A stretch of 64,000 nt of DNA, from the NCBI GenBank assembly GCA_025200525.1, contig CM045758.1, positions 62,990,598-63,054,597 on the forward strand. The letters run 5' to 3'. Each line of letters begins with the position of its first letter. Positions within the stretch are counted from its first letter, which is position 1. Positions 55,185 through 64,000 of the stretch are shown here, piece by piece. This DNA comes from Camellia lanceoleosa (lineage: Eukaryota > Streptophyta > Magnoliopsida > Ericales > Theaceae). The notes beneath the pieces were generated by a model. It did not search any database. It saw only the letters and a list, made by a program, of their open reading frames with translations, and had not been told where the DNA came from. The translations under genes were made by a program, and so were the position numbers.

Positions 55185-55308
55185 CTTTTGCCAAGGCCGC
55201 CCTTTGCGGGTTTTCAACCTTGCGAGCTCAGTTTTTATAATTTCAAATTTTTTTGTGCTTTGAGTTTTGCCTAGGTCGCCCTTTCGGGTTTTCGGCCTAG
55301 CGAGCCTC
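55185..55308. repeat. Duplicated hairpin motif after the T3 pol stop
   Basis: Two copies (about 55188-55232 and 55264-55307) of TTTTGCC(A/T)AGG(C/T)CGCCCTT followed by CGGGTTTTC and CCT(T/A)GCGAGC. Within each, the 5' CTAGG/CAAGG and 3' CCTAG/CCTTG parts are complementary, so each could fold as a stem. Just beyond the end of integrase. Confidence 0.75.
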
Positions 55309-56400
55309 TCATGGGTAATATTTCTTCAACTTGTCCATGTTGATCGGTTGTGAGAACTCTAAGCCATCTAGATCCATCAGAACCACAGCTCCACCTGACC
55401 AAATTGACTTGATGATGTAGGGGCCAGTCCAATTGGGTCTGAACTTGCCTCTTGGGTCGTGGATGGGAGCTCGGTTGTTTTTGAGCACCAAATCTCCTTC
55501 TTTCAAATTCCTGGATTTAACCTTCTTGTTGAAAGCCCGGGCAATTCTGCGTTGGTAACCTTGGATGTGGTACAGTGTTTTCAGCCTTTTTTTATCGAAA
55601 AGCATGAGTTCCTCAAATCTGCTCACGCTAATCATTTTATTTGACACTCGCCAATACTGTAATGACGGACCTCAATCTCAATGGGCGTAACGGCCTCCAT
55701 CCCATAAACCAATGAGTACGGGTCGCCCAAGAGAAGTTCTCGATTGAAGTCCCAGTAGCCCCACAGAGCTTAACGGCTTATCCGCCGCCTCGTAGGTTTC
55801 CACCATCTTCCGCAAGATGCGCTTGATATTCTTGTTAGCGGCCTCAACCGCTCCATTGGTCTGCGGCCGATAGGTAGACGACTTATGAAAAGCCACATTG
55901 TATTTCTCCAACAAATCAATCACCTCCTTCTTGAAGTGGAAACCATTGTCTAAAATTATTTCGTTTGGGTCCCCGTAGCGACAGATGATGTTGTTTCGAT
56001 AAATTTTATGACGCATAAGCCTTCAACACCGCATAAGATTGGGCCTCAACCCACTTTGTAAAATAATCTATCGCTACCAAGATGAACTCATGCCCATTCG
56101 ACCCCTTCGGCGTAACAGCTCCAATTACATCAATTCCCCATACTGAAAATGGCCATGGCGAAGTCATGTTGTACAGCTTTGACGGCGAAATGTTCATGCG
56201 ATTTGAATGAATCTGATATTTGTGGCATCGCCGGACGAAACCAATACAATCCTCCTCCATGGTGGACTAGTAATAACCCTGTCTGAGGATCTTCCGTGCC
56301 AACATTACCCCATTCATGTGCGCACATTCTCCCCGTGGATGGCTTCCATCGACGCTTTGACTCTTCTAGCATCAACACACGCTTTATGCATTCCCAGATG
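55309..56400 (-). pseudogene. T3 integrase
   Basis: Zinc-binding part with CHKYQIHSNRMN, then the core: VWGIDVIGAVTPKG (first Asp), DYFTKWVEAQ, EIILDNGFHF (second Asp) and RPQTNGAVEAANKNIKRIL (the Glu is kept). The C-terminal domain is the frame 55647-55309 with EGDLVLKN, GKFRPNWTGPYIIK and MDLDGLEFSQPINMDKLKKYY, ending at the pol stop at 55309-55311. Frameshifts lie near 56010 and 55700. Unlike T2, all three DDE residues can still be read. Confidence 0.88.
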
Positions 56401-56419
56401 ACCCCTTTATATACGCTTT

Positions 56420-56935
56420 ACCCCCGCAGATGATGAATCGAATCGCCATTCTCCGATTGCCCTTTTGTCTTTGGCATTTACCTGGCAGTATGCTTTTTCT
56501 CCAAGAAGTTCCAGATGTCGTAATACCAGGGTTTTCGCCCCGACTTCATCTATAGCGCAATCGACTCAGAGGTGTGCAAATTTCGGTCGATGATGACCGG
56601 ACGATCCGGACTCCACACGGATGTCTATCATAGAAGATAGAGTTGCTAAAGAATCTACGAACCGTTGTTCTCTAGTAGATGAGTAAAACTTAGCTTCTCA
56701 AACCGAGGAATCAAGAAATCCAAGGTCCGTGATATATCATCATCTTTTCCTCTTTTACTTTCCAGTCTCCTTTAGCTTGAGACACAACAAGGTTCGAGTC
56801 CCCAATGACGCCCAACCGCTTTGCCCCTAGTTCCGTGGCGCTTCTAGACCAAAGAATACACGCTCATATTCTCGCTTCATTGTTCGAGACTTTGAATCGA
56901 GTTTGAAGGCTAAAGGATACGGAAATTGTCAAAAG
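56420..56935 (-). pseudogene. T3 second RNase H, remainder
   Basis: In broken frames after 56936 the minus strand still shows FKVSNNEARI (from the NNEAEYEA motif), GAKRLGVIGDSNLVVSQAKG and DWKVKEEKM, the core of the archaeal-type RNase H of Tat elements, with the DSN catalytic aspartate. Stops interrupt it repeatedly. Confidence 0.75.
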
Positions 56936-57466
56936 CTACAAGAACACTCCTATCCCATACCCGTATTGATTTGACGCTCCGTCAAAGTACATCGTCCAAG
57001 TTTCGTCGTCGATGTGTAAAATGGCTTCATCTGGGAATAAATACTCGACTGCTTCACCCCCTTCCACTGGATGGTCGGCTAGAAATTCTACCATTGCTCT
57101 GCCTTTGACCGACTTGCGTGTTACATACTTTAGATCAAACTCGGATAGCAACAGCAACCAACGAGCTAGCCTACCCGTAAGTGCTGGTTTCTCGAAAAGA
57201 TATTTGATGGGATCAAGTCGTGAAACCAACATTACAGAGTGAGCTAACAGGTAGTGCCGCAGCTTCCTGGTAGCCCATACCAAGGCTAAGCAAGCCTTTT
57301 CCAACGGAGTGTAACGGGTTTCGTACTCTAGCATCTTCTTGCTTAGGTAGTAGATGGCTCTCTCCACCTTGTCTTCTGATTCTTGTGCAAGCATGCAGCC
57401 CATTGTAGTTTTAGCTACTGACAGATACAAAATCAACGATTTCCCTGGTTCTGGTGGTGACAACAC
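56936..57466 (-). pseudogene. T3 RNase H and start of the second RNase H
   Basis: A single 176-codon frame. RNase H: LILYLSVAKTTMGCMLAQES, RAIYYLSKKMLEYETRYTPL, EKACLALVWATRKLRHYLLA, then LTGRLARWLLLLSEFDLKY. Linker: GRAMVEFLADHPVEGG. The second, archaeal-type domain starts with WTMYFDGASNQYGYGIGVFL, which has the first catalytic Asp. The order is the same as in other Tat elements. Confidence 0.9.
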
Positions 57467-57559
57467 GGCAGTGTTCTCAGAATATTCTTTAACTGCTCAA
57501 ATGCGCTTGACATCGCCGTCCCATTGGAACTTTTTTCCTTTCTTGAGGAGGCCAAAAGT

Positions 57560-58676
57560 GGTTCACAAGTCAAGGTTAATTTTGAGATAAACCGCCTTAT
57601 GAATTGCACTTTACCCGTAAAGCCTCGCACCTCCTTTTCACCTTGGTGGTGGCATTTCTAAGATGGCCTTGATTTTGGAAGGGTCGACCTCGATGCCCCT
57701 TTTGCATAATCGTAAACCCTAGCATTTTTCCCCACAGAATAATCAATGTACATTTCGAGGGTTTAGCCGAACCTAAACTCCCTAATCCTTTGAAAAACTT
57801 GTGCAAGGCAAAGTAGTGGCCCTCTTTCCTTGGATTTGACAATCATGTCGCCCACATACACCTCAACCTCTTTGTGGATCATGTCGTAATATTGTGGTTA
57901 TGCACTGCTGATAAGTAGCTCCAAAGGTTTCTTCAACCCAAATGGCATGACTCTATAGCAAGATGTTCCCCACGGTGGTAAATGCGCTTCTCCCTTTTCC
58001 GCCCATCACTATCCGTTGTAGCCTGAGAAGCCATCCATGAATGAGAGCAAAGCATGCCATGCTGTGAAATCCACCAACTCATCGATATGAGGTAGGGGAA
58101 AGTCGTCATTCAGACTAGCTCTGTTCAAATCCCTGAAATCCACGCATACCCGGATCCTGCCATCCTTCTTCTAAGACCGAACAATGTTGGCCAACCAAGT
58201 CGGATATTCGATACCAAATAGGAAGCCCGTGTCGATTTGCTTGGTGACCTCTTCCTTAATCTTGAGAGCCCAAATCCGTGGATCCTCCCGAGTTTTTGCT
58301 TGGATGTCGGGCCTCGGGTCAAGGGGGATCCGATGTCGCATAATCTCAGATCGATTCCAGCATGTCTTCGTGAGGACCACGCGAAACATCTTTGAAATCT
58401 TTTAATAAAGCGACTAAGCTCTCGCTCCTCCGAAGACAACGTGGACCCGATCCGACCACCATGGTCCTCCTCAGTACCAATGTTCACGGTAGTGATTTCA
58501 TCCATTAAAGGTTTGACAAATCTCTCTTGCTCTTGCTCAATTAAACGTTGCAAAACTGGAGGAACTTCGTCCTCGTCGTTTTCAAAATTTTGAAAGTCTG
58601 AATTAATGCAATAAATTAAGGGCACAGAAAAGTACTCAGAAACCACAGTTACTTGATTCTCATTAAGTCCACCCAA
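57560..58676 (-). pseudogene. T3 reverse transcriptase
   Basis: The frame 58676-58125 carries the acidic pre-RT linker, IKRFQRCFAWSS and a decayed K-Q-K-L motif. Further on, in shifting frames, are the VCVDFRDLNRAS-type and FPLPHID motifs (complement of about 58090-58145) and the catalytic box, which reads EVYVGDMIVKS (complement of 57835-57867). In active elements this box is YVDD, so the first catalytic aspartate is glycine here. Multiple frameshifts. Confidence 0.82.
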
Positions 58677-59090
58677 ATCGTCCGATTCATTTACAACAGA
58701 CTCAAATGAAAAGGAAAAAGACGACCTAGACAGGACTGTGGTATCCGAGTTATCATCCCCAGGATTACCAGATTCAGACTTAGTCGAGCTGGAACCTGAT
58801 TCCGACTCACAAGACTCAGTGGAATCAGATTCCTCACCACTACGACCCGGTCAGCTGACAAAAATCCTCCTCAGACAAGTGAGAGAGGGTGCGATAGATG
58901 CATCCAAGATAGCTGCTAGTTGGCTCATAGCCATTTCATCCCCAATCATGGAAACCGCGAAGTTATCCCCCAAGCACTTATGGTCGATCAGAGGATCAGA
59001 AAGTAGACATGCCAGCTACCCCATTTCAATTTCAGGCCCTCAGATCCACCGCCTTACACCGCTTCAACCTCACCGATGGGTCTGCTCGCT

Positions 59091-60580
59091 TCAGGCAATG
59101 TCATTCCCTGATAGTTGCAAGTCGAAGAAGATCTCGAAGCCTAGCACGCGCTTCTTCTCCGCATTTATCCACGACTTTGGGAAGCCGCAAAATGGAAAGT
59201 CCTCCCCCTCCCGGACGAAGCGTCCGTTCAGGGTACCCTGAATGGGCCTATACATTAACTCAAAAGGCTTCCCACCGCTTTTGCTCGCTCTTCCGGCCAT
59301 TTCTTTTCCCTTCCTCACCCAGTCCTCTTTGGTGGGCAGATAACCCAAGCCAAAGGTATGAGGGTTGTGTAGCACTTTGGCCAATGCTGCAACGCCTTTC
59401 CAGCCGCTTCTTCCTAATCCCATCCCGGGGATGTGTTGTAGCTTGTTCATGAGGTAGACGGATTGAGCATTGACGTACACACCTTAATTCACAGCCATAA
59501 TATTCTGCACCACCCGGGCCTCAGCCAAAGTGAATCCCGATAAGAACACATCCTCCGTGCCGTGCTTGATTTCCAAGACTGGTGTGGACACCTCTGGCGG
59601 CGGATGGATTGATGAATTCCCGAAAACAATAGCCACCCCCTTCCCGTGAGGGTACTTCAACATCTGATGTAGAGTGGAAGAGACTGCCTTCACTTGGTGC
59701 AGCCACGGCCGCCCCAAGAGTAGATTGAAGGTTGCGGGAACGTCTAAGACATGAAATTCAATGTTATGTTATCCCGGACCAACCTGAGTCTGAATTTTGA
59801 CAATCCCCATCACTTCCCTGCTAGTATTATCATACGCCCTGATCACCTGAGTAGTCGGCGCGAAGTCCGCGAGCTTCAACCCGATTGCATACGCCGTTCT
59901 GGCTGGGCAGACATTGATGGCGGACCCGGTATCAACAAGTACTACCGGTATCCACTTGTCTCTACACTCCACGGAGACATATAGAGGTTTGTTATGATTT
60001 GTGCCCTCAAGCGGTAGTTCTTTGTCTGAAAAGGTTAATGCCAAGGAACCTCCTCCCGGAAAGAGCAGCCCAACCAGCTGCTCTAGTGTAGTATCTATAG
60101 AGAGTTTGGCCTTGTCCATAGCAGATAGGACAGCCTGTCTGTGTACTCGCGATGCCATAAGCAGTCCCCAGATGGAGATGTCTGTTGTATCTTCTTCAAT
60201 TGCTTGAGCACAGCTTCTTCTTCAATCTGTTTCTCAGCTTCTTTGTCTTTCCTAGACGCCTCAGGTTGGTCTAAGTGCTGAGGCTTGAAATATCGCCCAT
60301 TTCTTGTCATATGAGCGATCTCGTCAATATACCAGGTATCATCTGGTTGGTTACTTCCCCAATCCTCATCTGTGTGGGCAAGACATAAGTCATCGTCTTC
60401 CCACCACATCCCGTCGGCAGCCGACAGACACCTGTCCGGCTTCGGTATGATCGTACTCGCAGCACCTTCAGTCCTCATGCCCGCAGCATTTCCTGTTCCT
60501 GTGCACACAACACTTTCGACCCCCACATGAGCCTTAGCTTTTCTGATTCTCTCAAAATCCTCAAATCTTTGTTGTTCCAA
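59091..60580 (-). pseudogene. T3 protease region
   Basis: The frame 60580-60095 contains WYIDEIAHMTRNGRYFKP and EEEAVLKQLKK, the linker that leads into the protease of Ogre-like elements. The next frame (60158-59769) has VVLVDTGSAINVCP, an intact DTG aspartic-protease active site, followed by the Ala/Tyr-rich flap. It continues through GRPWLHQVKAVSSTLHQMLK (59717-59484) to a G-rich GMGLGR (G-patch-like) segment in 59480-59091. Frame changes separate the pieces. The enzyme would cleave the polyprotein. Confidence 0.88.
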
Positions 60581-60831
60581 CTACGTCAGTACAGCTGGTT
60601 GGTCAATATTCCCTACATTTACAATCCCCAAATTCTGAGCGAAATTCTTAGTGTCGGCGCTCTCCGGCGGTGGATTCTGACTCTCGGCCTTTCCGGCCAC
60701 CACTGATACTCTTGCCCCTGCCGGGCCCTATTCTGGTCGATATTCTACGATGTCTGGTTGATCATCTAACCATCCGAACTTCGCCGACTCAGATTCAAAC
60801 CAGCTTGATTGCATCTCCCGATTCTTGGTCA

Positions 60832-62582
60832 TCAAGAACTGGAGGTTGGCAAAGTCCTCTCCCACAAATTTAGATCATCTGTTCTTTCAAATCTATCCCT
60901 TGAATCACACATAATTCGTTTCTTCTCGGCAACCAGACTCAAATTTCGACCGCCCATCGATTGGATGTATTCACTCGGATCATAAGCTCCTTCAGCAAGA
61001 TTCCCGGACTGTTCAATCTCAGACTCAACAACTCCTTTTTCCTCTGAAATCTGCCTTGTCCCATCTTCGGTGGTTACCACCACTGGCTTAGATTGGGTTG
61101 TGGAGATGTCCATTATGCACAAGTCAGTGCAGACAGGAAGGATCACCTCTGGCTTAGGTAGGTGGGATGGGGTGATATAGATACTAGGATCGTAAGACAC
61201 GACCCCAGTTTGGATGAAGTTGATTCTGTTGGGAGGAGGGGCTTGGTTATGTGGTGGGAGAGGATTTGTCGTGACGTTGGGTTTTTCGGGAGGCGCGATC
61301 ACCTGCTTGTCAATAAGATCCTGGATCTCATGACGCAATCTGAAACAACGGTTGGTGTCATGATCGTGCTGTTGGTGATACGCCAGATTTTGATTTTGCC
61401 GTCATGAGAGGGACGGAGGATTTGGTAGCGGCCTCATTTAGGGGCGCTAAATGCTTCTTCCTGATCAATACCCCCAGAGCTTTGGACAGGGGCATATATA
61501 GGGGGGTGAAGGTTCTTTGGCCTCTGGGTTGATATTTGGCGTTTTGGGTATTGCTTCCAGATGCGCCAGAGAAAGGCGTGGCTGTCCTAGGTCTTGGGAG
61601 AGGGGGAGTGGTAGTGACCATACTCACTTTCACTGGGCTTGCAAATACCACTTTAAGCTTTGCTATTGTTACTTAAAAGTCCTTCCGGTTGCTCTTATTC
61701 TCGTCGATCGACCTTGTTTTATGGCATCCTCAATCAGACTCCATCTCGTGTAAATCTGAGAAGGTGGGAAAGGGAAGTACGATCATCTTCTGCATCAATT
61801 TCGGTTGGAGATTGTGCACAATCATCCTGATTTGATCTTTGTCTGTAGGCCTCAAGATCATCATCGATGCCTTTGCCCTCCAACGAGTTACAAAGTCTGA
61901 GAAAGTCTCCTTGGGTTCCTGCCTCGTTGTTTCGAGATCACGAGTTGTAATCTCGATTTGTGTATTGTACGACTATTGTGCAACAAAGGCCTCAGCCATT
62001 TCATCCCAGCTTCTTTTTACCTCATCTTCTAACTTCGCGTACCAGATGGTTGCCACACCCGACAAAGTTCGGCCAAACAGGGAAAGCTTTTGTGGTCGGG
62101 TTAGGCCCATTGGCCTCAGGATGTCTGAGAATAGCCGAAGATGGACCATGGGGTCTCCGGACCCGTCGAAGCGGTCAATTTGTGGCATCTTGAATCTGTC
62201 TGGCAATGTTATGGCTACATCGGTGTACCTATCTTCGATGTCCGGAATGGCTTTTACCCTTTGTGATTTCTTGAAAAGCTTCTCAAGCTTGCTCGCTTTT
62301 AGGGTCAGGGTCGATTTCGAACTCAAAGGGAGAGTCCGGGTGGTTGGGTGTATGAGTCTTGGACAGTTGAGGTGGAAGCGGGGGCGGAGCTAGCCCCGTT
62401 GGAAGGTTTGTGTCCTCTTGGATATTCTGGATATTTGGCACGGTGTTCTGGGTGTTTGGCAGAGCATTCTAAACAGTAGGAGCCTGCTTGGGTAATAGGG
62501 GCCCTGGTGGAGGAGGAACCTGATGAGAAGCGGATGCCGTGATTCTCCATAGTCTAGTGATGAGCTCGGCTTTCCGGGCCAT
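60832..62582 (-). pseudogene. T3 Gag
   Basis: Starts at the ATG at 62582 (Met-Ala-Arg-Lys...), with a Pro-rich N-terminal part broken by a stop. The Gag core is in 62326-61973: YTDVAITLPDRFKMPQIDRF, then DGSGDPMVHLRLFSDILRPM, then SLSGVATIWYAKLE-like text (here TLSGVATIWYAKLE) and WDEMAEAFVAQ, the conserved Ty3 Gag helix set. Later frames (61651-61358 and 61338-60832) hold the low-complexity, Pro-rich C-terminal part. A zinc knuckle is not visible. Gag would form the particle. Several frameshifts are present. Confidence 0.85.
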
Positions 62583-63642
62583 GATCGGCCTCGTTGCTTA
62601 GAAAATTCCGCTTAGCGGATGGCATCCTCCTGCATCAGTCTGATGCTCTCTTGCATTTGACGATAATTTCTCTATCTCGCCATATTCGTTGGTCCACCGA
62701 CCGACCGTAAGTGTATCTCTATGGCGAAATGTAAATCCCAACTCGACCGCTTGTCGCTAAAGTAGCCCACTGTCCTGGTAATCCCTGCTCTGACACACTG
62801 GGCCTCCTTGGCCTTCTTCTAACAACTGAAGGTAGGGAGTGGAACACTGGATGTCCGTCAACCAGATCCTCAGATCGATTGAGTCAGCGACCTCGTGTCC
62901 AAAGTGCTTGGGGAATATCTACTGGTTCGGAAGCAATTGTGCTAAAAACCCTGCCCCTAGCAAAAAGATAAATAAAGCGAAAAGGAAATAAATAACCAGA
63001 TAAACGGACAGTATAACAGCTTAAATTAAATACACAACACACGGCTGGGCATAACAACACACGGTACCGTAAGTCAATACACACGCCTCAAACACCGATC
63101 AATATCCTCAATCATCGTCCCCAAAATCAATCGATACCCGCAGATAATCGATTCTCAACATCGACTAATGCCCGCAGTTCGCCGCCCAAACTCATAAACT
63201 GATGCATGCATTCTTGTAGAGACACACTCTAAAAGCACATAACAGATAAGTGAGAGCCAAAACACCCCTATGTTGGGGTAGGGTTTCCCTGTCCTATTTT
63301 GTCAGGAGCTAGGGTTTCACTACGCACGCAGCAGTTTCAAACAACCTATAAACAGGTAAGCAACCTGTCCTAGTTTGGAATGGTCACTATGGATCAGAAT
63401 ATGCACTAGGTCGAATGGTCAAAAAGGGTGCCCCAGAAACCGGTTTGTGTTCCATATCGGCAGAGCCCACAACCGTCAAATTTTTATGGTCATGCCTTGA
63501 CAAGACAAGCCTCCGGCAAACCGTTCAGGAATAGCAGATGGCAAACACGATGTCCTAGGCGCACCAATGCAAATGCAATGCGAAGAAACACACAAGTGTA
63601 GTCAAAACCAGATATCATGAGTTCGAGTCAAGTTCTCTAAAC

Positions 63643-63660
63643 TCCCCAGCAGAGTCGCCA
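63643..63660 (-). promoter_or_regulatory. Primer-binding site of T3, tRNA-Arg type
   Basis: The minus strand reads TGGCGACTCTGCTGGGGA, five bases inside the 5' LTR. From the literature on pea Ogre, this sequence matches the 3' end of a plant tRNA-Arg. Confidence 0.82.
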
Positions 63661-63665
63661 GAAAC

Positions 63666-64000
63666 TGTAGACGTCCCCGAACGCCCTGGGAGGGTTAAGT
63701 CCCGTTCCGTTCATATTGGGGTCACTACAGTTCAAGGACTCAAATGTCACGGTTCTTAATCTTGAACCAAAGAGTCCAAATCCGACAAATCGATTTTGAA
63801 AACAGATTTTTTTGAAAAGAAGTGTCAAACATGGACTGCTTTGCCAGATACAGAGTCGCCACCTAAATATTTTTTATGGGAAATTTAGAAAACCCTGACT
63901 CGGTGCCAAAGGCCACGTGTCCATCATCACCAAAGTTGCCTCGGCTCGGGAACTTAGGTACGATTGGGGAAGGTCACCTCGTTAGCACCCCTGCTCGTCC
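63666..64000 (-). repeat. Start of the 5' LTR of T3
   Basis: 335 bp visible; runs off the window. It aligns without gaps to 43190-43524 apart from scattered substitutions. Confidence 0.95.

Larger units (their letters stand above)
43190..64000 (-). mobile_element. Tat/Ogre-type Ty3 retrotransposon T3 with antisense accessory genes, incomplete at the window edge
   Basis: Over 20.8 kb. A 4.4-kb 3' LTR (43190-47567) and the start of the 5' LTR (63666 to the edge) enclose a minus-strand gag-PR-RT-RNH-aRNH-IN region (62582-55309). The LTR pair shows about 13 mismatches in the 335 bases that can be compared by eye (~96% identity). Very long LTRs, the tRNA-Arg-type primer site, the long protease region and the second RNase H place it in the Tat group near Ogre. 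Between integrase and the 3' LTR lie two spliced plus-strand genes. Many stops and frameshifts make this copy dead. It interrupts the LTR-like region at 41815-43189. Confidence 0.92.

Overview
This window is nuclear DNA of a flowering plant with a TE-rich genome. The evidence is a three-exon sugar transport protein (STP) gene with GT-AG introns, Tat-lineage Ty3 retrotransposons that carry a second plant-type RNase H, CACTA, MULE and Stowaway-like elements, plant SINEs, and a decayed piece of mitochondrial nad5. I see no bacterial operons, CRISPR arrays, or rRNA or tRNA genes. Only one host gene looks intact: the STP-type monosaccharide/H+ symporter on the minus strand at 13519-19551 (509 codons). 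Everything else is mobile-element sequence or noncoding spacer. The species cannot be named from the sequence.

Layout. 1-2913: 3' part of a very long LTR in plus orientation. 3010-4959: a small gag-only LTR element with perfect 5-bp TSDs. 5118-9798: the same long LTR family in the opposite orientation, probably a solo LTR, so the two form a large inverted repeat. 9804-10733: non-autonomous TIR element. 10734-12925: AT-rich spacer. 12926-13395: a tandem duplication split by a SINE. 13519-19551: the STP gene, whose introns hold a LINE-like 3' fragment, a CACTA element containing a SINE, and a Stowaway-like MITE. 19779-20009: SINE with 13-bp TSDs. 21774-33301: a small coding-less LTR element whose left LTR has been split by a hAT-like MITE and by a 9.5-kb Tat retrotransposon (T2, 22302-31846). 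33302-42000: spacer with MITEs, a nad5-derived NUMT (about 34.4-34.7 kb), a MULE (39092-40133) and low-complexity repeats. 41815-43189: a truncated LTR-like promoter region packed with CGCTCGAGCG palindromes. 43190 to past the window end: a >20.8-kb Tat/Ogre-type retrotransposon (T3) with 4.4-kb LTRs, a tRNA-Arg-type primer site, decayed gag-PR-RT-RNH-aRNH-IN on the minus strand, and two extra spliced genes on the opposite strand.

The main theme is that both Tat elements carry accessory genes antisense to gag-pol between integrase and the 3' LTR, and the two sets come from different protein families. T2 has a Transposase_28-like protein with a coiled-coil tail, its C-terminal part present twice around a ~100-bp tandem array, plus a 50-bp dimeric array. 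T3 has a six-exon plant-mobile-domain-like gene and a DUF7745-like gene. All are pseudogenised here by stops and frameshifts. In T3 the same GGCCGGCCA palindromes lie upstream of the LTR promoter and upstream of both antisense genes, and an unrelated neighbouring LTR has its own palindrome array (CTCGAG core) upstream of a TATA-like site. Antisense extra ORFs in plant Ty3 elements, and satellites born in Tat 3' regions, are known. The shared palindrome-promoter architecture is the part that looks least explained.
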